Below, piece by piece: positions 25,927 through 33,365 of a stretch of 64,000 nt of DNA. The position numbers and the translations under genes are program-made. The notes under the pieces were generated by a model. It was not told the DNA's origin and ran no database searches. It was given only the letters and a program-made list of their open reading frames with translations. Origin of the DNA: JACDAL01 sp963849115 (GTDB taxonomy: Bacteria; Actinomycetota; CADDZG01; WHSQ01); NCBI GenBank assembly GCA_963849115.1, contig CAWKGK010000007.1, positions 62,001 to 126,000 on the forward strand. The letters run 5' to 3'. Numbering within the stretch: position 1 is the first letter of the stretch; every line of letters starts with the position of its first letter.

Positions 25927-27282
25927 TCAGTTGTCTCTGATGAGACTCAGCACTTCGTCGCGCTTCGTTTTCATGAGCTCTTCGGTACGCGCCTCGAGGT
26001 TGAGGCGGAGCAGCGGCTCGGTGTTCGAGGGACGGCAGTTGAACCACCAGTCCTCGAACTCGACGGTGAGGCCATCCGTTCGATCCTGCTCGCCTTGCTG
26101 GTAGTGCCCCGCAAGGGCCTCCAGACGCTCCTGCTGATCCTTCACCTCGGAGTTGATCTCGCCCGAGGCGGAGTAGCGGTTGTAGGGCTCGAGCAACTCG
26201 GACAGCGGCTGCTCCGCAAGCGACAACGCCTCGAGCACGAGAAGGGCGGCGATCATTCCGGAGTCGGCGCGGAAGTTGTCCCGGAAGTAGTAGTGGCCGG
26301 AGTGCTCCCCGCCAAACACCGCTCCCGTCGTGGCCATGACGTCCTTGATGAAGGAATGGCCCACGCGAGTCCTTATGGGCTCGCCTCCGTTCTCTTTGAT
26401 CACCTCGGGCACGGTCCAGGAACATATGAGGTTGTAGATGATGCGCTCCCCCGGCTGCTTCTTGAGGACCCGCTCCGCTACCAGAGCCGTGGTGGTGGAC
26501 CCCGACACGGGATTGGAGCGCTCGTCGACGAGGAACATGCGATCCGCGTCGCCGTCGAAAGCGATGCCGAGGTCGGAGCCCGATTCCTGGACAGCGTGCT
26601 GAAGGTCGACAATGTTCTCGGGCTCGATAGGGCTCGCGGGGTGGTTCGGGAAGGTGCCGTCGAGCTCGAAATAGAGAGGAACAAGCTGGAAGGGAAGGTC
26701 TGCAAACACCACCGGTACCGTGAGGCCCGCCATGCCGTTACCGGCGTCGACGACCACCTTCAGGGGCCTGAGCGCTTCGACCTCGACGAAGGAGCGGCAG
26801 TGAGCGGAATAGTCGCCCATGATGTCGAGCTGCTCGCCCACGTCTGCGTCCGGGCCCTCGGAAGTGTCTGCGATGCCTTCGCCCTTCTCCGCCAGCGCCT
26901 GGATGTCCTTCAGCCCCGACTCGGAGCCGATTGGAGTCGCTCCCGCCCTGCACGGCTTGAACCCGTTGTAGCGACCCGGATTGTGGGACGCGGTCACCAT
27001 GCAGGCGGGCAGGTCGAGTTTGCCAGAGGCGAAGTACAGCCCATCGGTCGAGACGAGGCCGAGGTCCAGGACCTCTGCTCCCGCGGAGGAGGCTCCTCGC
27101 GCGAACGCCTGCGCCAGCGCCTCGGAGGAGGTACGCATGTCTCGCCCCACGGCAAGCCGGGAGGCGTCACAGAAACGGGCCAGGGCTGCGCCGATCCGTC
27201 TGGCCGCGTCCTCGTCGATCTCGTCCGGGTAGGTCCCACGAACGTCGTAGGCCTTGAATATGGCGCTCAGGTCCCTATGCAC
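25927..27282 (-). CDS. manB: Phosphomannomutase/phosphoglucomutase
   Basis: 451 aa, alpha-D-phosphohexomutase family: the phosphoserine loop in TASHNPGRYNG, metal loop FDGDADRMF, sugar-specificity loop GGEHSGHYY and the C-terminal phosphate loop RPSNTEPLLR. It interconverts mannose-6-P/glucose-6-P and the 1-phosphates. It is first in an operon with the Trm112-like and SIS isomerase genes. ATG at 27282; divergent from whiB. Confidence 0.93.
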   Translation of the reverse strand: MHRDLSAIFKAYDVRGTYPDEIDEDAARRIGAALARFCDASRLAVGRDMRTSSEALAQAFARGASSAGAEVLDLGLVSTDGLYFASGKLDLPACMVTASHNPGRYNGFKPCRAGATPIGSESGLKDIQALAEKGEGIADTSEGPDADVGEQLDIMGDYSAHCRSFVEVEALRPLKVVVDAGNGMAGLTVPVVFADLPFQLVPLYFELDGTFPNHPASPIEPENIVDLQHAVQESGSDLGIAFDGDADRMFLVDERSNPVSGSTTTALVAERVLKKQPGERIIYNLICSWTVPEVIKENGGEPIRTRVGHSFIKDVMATTGAVFGGEHSGHYYFRDNFRADSGMIAALLVLEALSLAEQPLSELLEPYNRYSASGEINSEVKDQQERLEALAGHYQQGEQDRTDGLTVEFEDWWFNCRPSNTEPLLRLNLEARTEELMKTKRDEVLSLIRDN

Positions 27283-27350
27283 CGGGGCATCCTATTGCGA
27301 TGCCTCCACACTTCCCAAACAATTTCCCGTGCGCGTATTGACTAGTACCG

Positions 27351-27368
27351 CGATGCCTGGAAGCATCG
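27351..27368. promoter_or_regulatory. Inverted repeat in whiB promoter region
   Basis: cgatgc-ctggaa-gcatcg lies just before the whiB start. The half site gcgatgcct also occurs at 27297-27305, at the other end of the divergent manB/whiB space. This could be an operator for a regulator, possibly WhiB itself; evidence is symmetry and position only. Confidence 0.35.
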
Positions 27369-27372
27369 AAAC

Positions 27373-27648
27373 ATGCGCGAGATGATGCTCCACGATGTCA
27401 CTTCGGAAACCGAGTGGCGAGAGCAGGCAGGGTGCCGCAAGTATCCGCCCATCCTTTTCTTCGGCGCGGACGACAGCGAGCCCCAGGCAGAACGGCGCGT
27501 CCGGGAGGACGAGGCCAAGCAGGTCTGCGCCGTCTGCCTCGTGCGTCAAGAGTGTCTCGACTATGCGTTGTCGACCCGAGAGGCATATGGCATCTGGGGC
27601 GGTCTCACCGAGGTCGAACGCCGCGTCTACCTCCGCAAGCGCATTTAG
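27373..27648 (+). CDS. WhiB-family iron-sulfur transcription factor
   Basis: 91 aa with the four cluster ligands C21, C52, C55 and C61 (CAVCLVRQEC) and the signature GIWGGLTEVERR, then a basic tail. WhiB proteins bind [4Fe-4S] and regulate through sigma factor contact. A WhiB gene beside manB and near F420/GT2 genes suggests the WhiB2/WhmD-type division regulator. The protein is short, with no extended N-terminus. ATG at 27373; ATG codons at 27382 and 27385 are possible alternatives. Confidence 0.93.
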   Translation: MREMMLHDVTSETEWREQAGCRKYPPILFFGADDSEPQAERRVREDEAKQVCAVCLVRQECLDYALSTREAYGIWGGLTEVERRVYLRKRI

Positions 27649-27656
27649 TAAGCCTC

Positions 27657-28373
27657 GTGCGCCCGGACGGGCCTCCCTCGGCCGCCGAGGCCGTGCTCAA
27701 GCTCGCTGCTCGTCTGCGCCATCGCGGCCTTTCTGAAGTAGCTCAGTTGGGCTGGGGGCGAGTGCAAGAGCTGATCTCGTCCTCGGAGACGCTGGTATTT
27801 CTGTCCCGGACCCCCAACCACGACGAGCCCAGAAAAAGAACAAGCGGCGGCTTGCGGGTGCGCCGGGCGGAGGCTTCGGACGCTCCCCGCTATGCGCGCG
27901 ACATCGGAAGCGATTCCACCTCCACCTTCCGTCGCCGACTCACGAGGACGACCGCCTGCTTTCTTGCCGAGCTCGACGGGCGCATAGTCCACGCCAGCTG
28001 GGTGACCACCTCGGGGGCGTGGACCAGGGAGCTGCAGCTCTACGTCGTCCCTCCCCGAGGCGAGAGTCGCCTGAACGCGGGGGGCCAGGCCTATGTGTAC
28101 GAGTCCTTCACTCGCCCCGAAGCCCGGGGCCGAGGCGCCTATCCGCAGGTGCTGCGACACATATCGATGTGGGCCGCCGCGGCCGGCCTAACCCGTGTGT
28201 GGGTGGCGGTCGAGAGCACCAACGCGGCCTCCCTCAAGGCGATCAGCAAAGCCGGCTTCAGTCCCGGCTTCGAGCTCTCTTTTGGGCGCCGCCTCGGCCG
28301 TCTGAGGAGATCCGAGCCGGTAGGACCGGCGGCCGCAACGGGACGGAGGATGCTCGCGCCCGACCTCCACTAG
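27657..28373 (+). CDS. GNAT-family acetyltransferase-like protein
   Basis: About 238 aa from a GTG at 27657, immediately after whiB. The GNAT acetyl-CoA motif is recognisable as FTRPEARGRGAYPQVLRHI, followed by VWVAVESTNAASLKAISKAGF. The N-terminal ~70 residues (AVLKLAARLRHRGLSEVAQLGWGRVQELI) are not part of the acetyltransferase fold. Substrate unknown. The frame stays open upstream inside whiB, so the start rests on position and homology only. Confidence 0.75.
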   Translation: MRPDGPPSAAEAVLKLAARLRHRGLSEVAQLGWGRVQELISSSETLVFLSRTPNHDEPRKRTSGGLRVRRAEASDAPRYARDIGSDSTSTFRRRLTRTTACFLAELDGRIVHASWVTTSGAWTRELQLYVVPPRGESRLNAGGQAYVYESFTRPEARGRGAYPQVLRHISMWAAAAGLTRVWVAVESTNAASLKAISKAGFSPGFELSFGRRLGRLRRSEPVGPAAATGRRMLAPDLH

Positions 28374-28423
28374 ATTTTTCTCCGAGAAGCGATGATAATG
28401 AAAACCACCAAGCAATAGGAGGT

Positions 28424-28568
28424 TTGCGGGCGCTCGAACAACCTCGGATCACGTCACCGCACCTGCGCGCGAGATTGCCTCTCGCGTCCCGGGAGCGCAC
28501 CGGCACGACCCCCTCAACTGGCACCTATCGGCCGGAAGACGGAACCAGAGGTTCTCGAGCGCCCGCAA
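28424..28568. repeat. 145-bp element with ~21-bp terminal inverted repeats
   Basis: Arms at 28424-28445 and 28548-28568: ttgcgggcgctcga pairs perfectly with tcgagcgcccgcaa, then after a small bulge aacctc pairs with gaggtt. Inside lies the hairpin cgcgaga-ttgcc-tctcgcg. It occupies most of the gap between the convergent GNAT and zinc-ribbon genes. It could be a MITE-like element or a structured RNA with a long closing stem. No T-tract follows on either strand, so a simple terminator is unlikely. Confidence 0.7.
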
Positions 28569-28587
28569 TTACACCGCCGCTCCCGAT

Positions 28588-28767
28588 CTAACGCAGGTTG
28601 CCGTCGCCTGCCAGAGTGAGAACCTCGTCCAGGGCAACCGTGTCGCCTTGGTGCTCCCACCACTTCGCCTCACACAACCGGCACGAGTAGAACTGCACCG
28701 AGTCGTCGCCGCTAAGGCGGATCTCGATGTGAATGCAGTCTTGTCCGTCGCACTGCGAGCACCGCAT
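28588..28767 (-). CDS. Zinc-ribbon microprotein (59 aa)
   Basis: ATG 28767 has gggagg 5 nt upstream. The product begins MRCSQCDGQDCIHIEIRL and has a second knuckle CRLCEAKWWEHQG, giving a CxxC...CxxC zinc ribbon of the TFIIS/RPB9-like type, followed by a helix ending GDGNLR. No other domain is present. The role is unknown; such ribbons bind nucleic acid or proteins. It lies downstream of a strong terminator that ends the transporter transcript, so it needs its own promoter. Confidence 0.75.
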   Translation of the reverse strand: MRCSQCDGQDCIHIEIRLSGDDSVQFYSCRLCEAKWWEHQGDTVALDEVLTLAGDGNLR

Positions 28768-28816
28768 GTGCGCCTCCCTTCGGCTTGCGCCCGCCGAAGG
28801 AAGAAAATGGGCATGG

Positions 28817-28843
28817 AAAAGGCCCGTCCCTTCGGGACGGGCC
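28817..28843 (-). terminator. Rho-independent terminator after MHS transporter
   Basis: On the reverse strand ggcccgtccc-gaa-gggacgggcc is followed directly by tttt. A near-perfect stem with a small loop about 80 bp after the transporter stop. Confidence 0.85.
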
Positions 28844-28925
28844 CTGTCCCTTGTTTTACCGGCGGCAGCATAGCAACTTTTCGCGCTTTACGCACACCCG
28901 CCTCTCCCGGCGAAAGCTCCAACCT

Positions 28926-30344
28926 CTAGGCTTGCCCTCTCGCCCGGGCGCTCTCGTCGGTCACATCGACTACGGCGGGTCGGTTGGCGCTGGCGGGCTT
29001 CATCTCATCTACCTCATCCCAGATGCGGATGTCGCGGGTCTCCTTGAGGGTGAACCACCCGATTACCACGGTCATGAGCGCGATTCCGATCGGGTAGTAA
29101 AGGCCCTGAAGGTCGGCAACGTTCGTTCCCGCGCCCAGCCTTGTCACCAAGAAGGTTGCGAAGAGGGGGACGCCTCCGCCAAACCATCCGTTACCGAGGT
29201 GGTAGGGGATCGAAAGAGACGTGTAGCGCACGTTTCCGGGAAAGAGCTCGACGAGGTAGGCGGCGATGGGACCGTAGACCATCGTGACGTAGATCATCTG
29301 AATGAAAATGAGCGCTACCAGGGCGATGTTGTTGTCCCTGAACGTCGACATGGCGCTGTAGATCGGGATGTAGGTCAAAGCCGCGAGCAGACAGCCGCCG
29401 AGGATTATCGGCTTGCGGCCGATCCTATCGGACAGCCTGCCGAAGACCCAGAAGAACGGCGTACCGAGTACCAGAGCGATCCCCACGATTATCGCGGCGG
29501 TAGTCGTTTCGATGAGGAGCTCGTCCTGCAGGAACACATATGCGTAGAACTGGCCCGTGTACCAGACCACCGCCTGCCCGGCAGTTGCACCCAGGAGCAC
29601 GAGGAGAATCCGTTTCCATCCTCCCTCATGGAGGGCGTCGGTTATCGGGGACTTGGACAGTTGCTTGGCTTCCTTGATCTTCGAGTAGAGGGGCGTCTCC
29701 TTGAGACTCAGCCTGATGTAGATGGCGAGGCCAACAAGTAGACCCGACAGCAGGAACGGGATCCTCCAGCCCTGGTCGTTGAAGGCGGTTTCTCCCATAA
29801 TCGACTGAATTCCGACCACCATGATGAGGGCGAGCACGAGGCCAAGCGTGGCGGTCATCTGGATCCACGAGGTGTGCTGGCCGCGGGCGTCGTCGGGGGC
29901 GTGCTCGGCGACATAGATCGCAGCCCCTCCGTACTCGCCACCCAGCGCGAGGCCCTGGAGGATACGGAGGATGACCAGCAGGATCGCGGCGAGCCACCCG
30001 GTCGTTTCGTAGGTCGGCAGGAGACCGATCGCAAAGGTCGACGCTCCCATCAGAGTGATTGTGACCAGGAATGTCACCTTGCGCCCGATGAGGTCCCCGA
30101 GCCGCCCGAAGAAGAATGCGCCGAAGGGCCGCACGAGGAAACCGACGTAGATCAGGGCGAAGATGCCAAGGGCATTCAGGACCGGATCGTCGCCGGGGAA
30201 GAACTTGGAGCCGAGGAGGGCATAGAGGCTGGCGAAGATGTAGAAGTCGTACCACTCGATCGTGGTACCGGCAGAAGCCGCGGCAATGACCTTACCGAGC
30301 TTGTAGTCGTACTCCTGCTCCCGTAAAGCGGCTGCCTGCGCCAT
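28926..30344 (-). CDS. MHS-family MFS transporter
   Basis: 472 aa with twelve predicted helices and the metabolite:H+ symporter signature: GTTIEWYDFYIF near the N-terminus, GRLGDLIGRKVTF between helices 2 and 3, LQGLALGGEYGGA, and GRLSDRIGRKP in the second half. Relatives import organic acids, shikimate, proline or betaine. ATG 30344 follows gggggaaagc. It is divergent from the acyl-CoA synthetase, so it may bring in the carboxylate that the synthetase activates (inference). A clear terminator follows. Confidence 0.88.
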   Translation of the reverse strand: MAQAAALREQEYDYKLGKVIAAASAGTTIEWYDFYIFASLYALLGSKFFPGDDPVLNALGIFALIYVGFLVRPFGAFFFGRLGDLIGRKVTFLVTITLMGASTFAIGLLPTYETTGWLAAILLVILRILQGLALGGEYGGAAIYVAEHAPDDARGQHTSWIQMTATLGLVLALIMVVGIQSIMGETAFNDQGWRIPFLLSGLLVGLAIYIRLSLKETPLYSKIKEAKQLSKSPITDALHEGGWKRILLVLLGATAGQAVVWYTGQFYAYVFLQDELLIETTTAAIIVGIALVLGTPFFWVFGRLSDRIGRKPIILGGCLLAALTYIPIYSAMSTFRDNNIALVALIFIQMIYVTMVYGPIAAYLVELFPGNVRYTSLSIPYHLGNGWFGGGVPLFATFLVTRLGAGTNVADLQGLYYPIGIALMTVVIGWFTLKETRDIRIWDEVDEMKPASANRPAVVDVTDESARARGQA

Positions 30345-30521
30345 GCTTTCCCCCTTGTCCCTGAGCCGGCAAGCGCCGGCACGTCGCGAGCCCGGACTGC
30401 CGCTGCGTGCTCGCTCTTGATGCGCAGCCCAAGCCTCGCCTTTTTCAGCGTAACAAGCATTATCGGCCCTACCCGGGGCATGATCTCTGTAAACCAGTCC
30501 CGAGAAACGGGGGGAGCAAAA

Positions 30522-32171
30522 ATGGCGCGCCTGAGACGGCATCGGCCGGGGACTTACGAGGAGATGGTGGCCTCCTTCAAATGGGAGGTGCCAGAGCACT
30601 ACAACATCGCAGTGGACACCGTGGACAAGCACGAAGACGACCGTCTCGCAATGCTGTGGGAGGACTGGGAGGGCAACGAACGGCGGCTGACCTTCGGAGA
30701 CATGAAGTCGCTTTCGAACCGGATCGCTAACGTGCTCGGCGATGCGGGCGTGAGCCGGGGAGACCGGGTCGCGGTCATGCTGCCTTCGGTCCCAGAGACC
30801 GCCGCGGCGTTCATTGCCGCCTACAAGCTGGGCGCCATCCTTCTCTCTCTGTCACAGCTCTACGGAGATGACGGGATCGCCCATAGGCTGTCCGACTCCG
30901 AGGCCAAGGTTCTGATCACCGACGGAAACAACCGCTCCCGGCTGGAGGGCATGGGGGATCGCGTCTCCTCGCTCGAGCGAGTGGCCGTGCTCAACGCCGG
31001 AGACTCGCTCGCCGAGGGCGACCTCGATCTCGACGAGGCCATGGCCGCCGCATCGGACGAGTTCACGCCCGTCGACACGGCCGCCGACGACCCGGCTCAG
31101 CTCTATTACTCGAGCGGCACGACGGGACAGGCCAAGGGAATCCTGCACGCCCAGCGCTACCTTTTGGGGCACAACGAGTACGAGTTCTGTCACGACGTCT
31201 CAGAGGACGAGGTGTTTCACTCCACCGGAGAGTGGGCCTGGATCGCCGGGATCGTTCCGGGTTTGCTCGGCCCGTGGCGCTACGGGGTGCCGGTGGCCGT
31301 GTTCCAACGCAAGGGCGGCGCCTACGATCCCGCGCAGACCTTCTACTTGCTCGAGAAGTACCGGGTAGGCAACCTGTTCACCACCCCCACCGCGCTGCGC
31401 GCCATGACGCAGGCGAAGGACCCCGGCTCCCAGTACGACATCAACCTGCGCATCGCCTGCTCCGCCGGCGAGCCCTTGAACCCCGAGGTGATCCGCTGGT
31501 TCGAGGGCCAGTTCGGCATCCCCGTGCTTGACTACTACGGGCTCACAGAGAGCTACCCCTTATGCGGCAACTTCCCCACCGTAGACATCCGCCACGGCTC
31601 GATGGGCAAGCCCCTGCCCGGCTGGGAGGTCAAGCTCTTGGAGGTGGGCGGCGACCAGGAGGTTGCGCGCGGAGAGGCGGGCGAGATCTGCCTCGTGGCC
31701 CGTTCCAACCCCCACTACCCTCTCGGCTACTGGAACCGTCCCGAGGACACCGAGGAGGTGTTCGGCGGCGACTACTTCCGCACCAAGGACGTGGGACGGA
31801 TGGACGAGGACGGTTACGTCTGGTACGAGGGCCGGGCGGATGACGTCATCATCTCGGCCGGCTACCGGATCGGCCCCTTCGAGGTCGAGTCGGCGATCCT
31901 GGAGCTACCAGAGGTGGTGGAGGCCGCCGCGGTCGCCTCGCCCGACGAGCAGAGGGGACACATCGTCAAGGCGTTCGTCCGGTTGGCGCCGGAAGTGGAG
32001 GGTTCGGACGAGCTCGTGGACAAGATCAAGAAGCACGTCCGCGGGGCTTATGCGGCTTACGCCTATCCGAGGGAGGTCGAGTTCGTGGACGATCTGCCCA
32101 AGACACTGACGGGAAAGATTCGGCGTATCGACTTGCGGAAGGCGGAGGTGGAGCGGAAGCGACCAGGATGA
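30522..32171 (+). CDS. AMP-dependent acyl-CoA synthetase
   Basis: 549 aa ANL-superfamily enzyme: P-loop YYSSGTTGQAKGI, DYYGLTES, the hinge region YEGRADDVIISAGYRIGPFEVE and the C-terminal catalytic Lys in PKTLTGKIRR. It resembles acetyl/medium-chain acyl-CoA synthetases that activate a carboxylic acid via an acyl-adenylate. ATG 30522 is preceded by ggggggag. The stop codon lies inside the first unit of a 23-bp tandem repeat, so the last residues (ERKRPG) come from repeat sequence. Confidence 0.9.
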   Translation: MARLRRHRPGTYEEMVASFKWEVPEHYNIAVDTVDKHEDDRLAMLWEDWEGNERRLTFGDMKSLSNRIANVLGDAGVSRGDRVAVMLPSVPETAAAFIAAYKLGAILLSLSQLYGDDGIAHRLSDSEAKVLITDGNNRSRLEGMGDRVSSLERVAVLNAGDSLAEGDLDLDEAMAAASDEFTPVDTAADDPAQLYYSSGTTGQAKGILHAQRYLLGHNEYEFCHDVSEDEVFHSTGEWAWIAGIVPGLLGPWRYGVPVAVFQRKGGAYDPAQTFYLLEKYRVGNLFTTPTALRAMTQAKDPGSQYDINLRIACSAGEPLNPEVIRWFEGQFGIPVLDYYGLTESYPLCGNFPTVDIRHGSMGKPLPGWEVKLLEVGGDQEVARGEAGEICLVARSNPHYPLGYWNRPEDTEEVFGGDYFRTKDVGRMDEDGYVWYEGRADDVIISAGYRIGPFEVESAILELPEVVEAAAVASPDEQRGHIVKAFVRLAPEVEGSDELVDKIKKHVRGAYAAYAYPREVEFVDDLPKTLTGKIRRIDLRKAEVERKRPG

Positions 32172-32278
32172 CGGAGCGGAAGCGACCAGGATGACGGAGC
32201 GGAAGCGACCGGGATGACCGAGCGCAAGCGACCGGGATGACCGAGCGGAAGCTACCGGGATGATCGAGCGCAAACGAG
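32150..32278. repeat. 23-bp tandem repeat, five copies plus 14 bp
   Basis: Units at 32150, 32173, 32196, 32219 and 32242, consensus ggagcggaagcgaccgggatgac trimmed to ggagcggaagcgacc plus gggatgac. Later units drift (c for g, t for c), as expected of a decaying tandem array. The first unit overlaps the synthetase 3' end and contains its TGA. Confidence 0.92.
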
Positions 32279-32510
32279 GGGGCTGAGGGGCGCTGGCTGG
32301 GCCCGTTTTGGGTTTTGTGGGCCTCAGAGCGCGGAAAACCGCGCCGAGGGACGCTCAAAACGCGAAAGGGGGCCGGGAAAAGGCGTACCCCGCAGTGACG
32401 TTCGGCCGGAGCCTACTTACCTCTGCGGGGTACATTCGCACCTTAGCGCGGCCGTTTCCCCCAACGCAAGTGCCCGACCGCAAATTTTTTCGCGTTGCGT
32501 GTGCGAGCCG
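32172..32510. other. Intergenic region with tandem repeat and inverted repeats
   Basis: A 339-bp non-coding stretch between two convergent genes. Besides the tandem repeat it holds the hairpin gcgcgg-aaaa-ccgcgc near 32329-32344 and the inverted repeat gtaccccgcag/ctgcggggtac at 32385-32395 and 32423-32433. No convincing open frame was seen. Confidence 0.6.
32385..32433. promoter_or_regulatory. 11-bp perfect inverted repeat
   Basis: gtaccccgcag at 32385-32395 and ctgcggggtac at 32423-32433, separated by 27 bp. Both flanking genes converge here, so this is not an ordinary promoter operator. It may be a structured RNA stem or a transcription-end signal. Confidence 0.5.
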
Positions 32511-33365
32511 TCACAGATAGCTGCGCAGCTCCCACAGCTCGGGATAAAAGCGCTTGTCCAGCGTCGAGCGCAGGTAGGCGGCTCCGGTGGTGCCGCCGGT
32601 TCCGGACTTGGTCCCGATCTGACGCTCGACCATCAGTACGTGACGCTGGCGCCAGATCGCGAACAGTTCGTCGTGAGTCAACAGCGCCTCGGAGAGGTAG
32701 AACTCGTCTTGGAACTCCTCCCTCTCTCGTGCGATCCGCAGCAGGCTCTCCCTGCGGGTGTTCCATTCGTCGGCGGGCATGGCAAGCCCACAGCCGGAGA
32801 GCAGCGCACAGAAGCCGTCCCACAGCGTCGGTGAGGCAAGCCGCTGCTCGAGGCGCGCCCGTTCCTCTGACGAGAGCTCGAGTCGCTCGAGATAACCACG
32901 CTCCTTGAGGCCTGAAACGAACTCGATCTCACGGAACTGGACCGACTGGAACCCAGAAGCGGGCGCCAGATTGGTTCGAAACTCGAGGAAGTCCTGGGGC
33001 GACATCGATTCGAGTACCGCCACCTGCTCGATCAGCACGCGCTCGATGACGTGGACCCTCTCGAGGAGGTGACGAGCCCGGGCCGGGGCCCCCGAGATCA
33101 TTTCCTCCACGCTCGAGCACAGCTCGTGAAGAATCTGCTTGAACCACAGCTCATAGGTCTGATGGACGACGATGAAGAGGAGCTCGTCGTGAGCTTCGGG
33201 CATCGCCTGAGGCCGCTGGAGCGCCAGAAGCTCGCCGACCTTCAGATAGGCGCCGTAGGAAAGGCGACCGCCCTCCTCCCCGAACTGCGGACGACGTCTG
33301 TCCGCGCTAGTTACCGCCGCCGTCGGCGCCGCCGTTCTCGGTGCCGCCCCCGCCGTCGGCGCCAC
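32511..33365 (-). CDS. Tryptophan 2,3-dioxygenase
   Basis: The conserved body has all TDO marks: LSYGAYLKVGELLALQ, FIVVHQTYELWFKQ (substrate-site Phe/His), NLAPASGFQSVQFREIE (Arg contact) and HVLMVERQIGTKSGTGGTTGAAYL with the heme-ligand His. It inserts O2 into tryptophan to give N-formylkynurenine. The start is unclear: no ATG/GTG/TTG lies shortly before LSYGAYL. The nearest is a GTG at 33365 inside the 3' end of the transpeptidase gene, giving 284 aa with a 59-nt overlap. No other kynurenine-pathway gene is nearby. Confidence 0.88.
   Translation of the reverse strand: MAPTAGAAPRTAAPTAAVTSADRRRPQFGEEGGRLSYGAYLKVGELLALQRPQAMPEAHDELLFIVVHQTYELWFKQILHELCSSVEEMISGAPARARHLLERVHVIERVLIEQVAVLESMSPQDFLEFRTNLAPASGFQSVQFREIEFVSGLKERGYLERLELSSEERARLEQRLASPTLWDGFCALLSGCGLAMPADEWNTRRESLLRIAREREEFQDEFYLSEALLTHDELFAIWRQRHVLMVERQIGTKSGTGGTTGAAYLRSTLDKRFYPELWELRSYL

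Noticed and set aside
25846..27345. A long open frame (499 codons) opposite the phosphomannomutase gene
   Set aside because: It is the antisense shadow of a well-conserved high-GC gene, has no recognisable domain and ignores the known frame.
28424..28568. Candidate SRP (4.5S) RNA
   Set aside because: The diagnostic SRP tetraloop and GGAAG/AGCAG symmetric loop are absent.
32150..32278. Tandem repeats considered as a CRISPR array
   Set aside because: Units are contiguous without spacers and no cas genes occur in the window.
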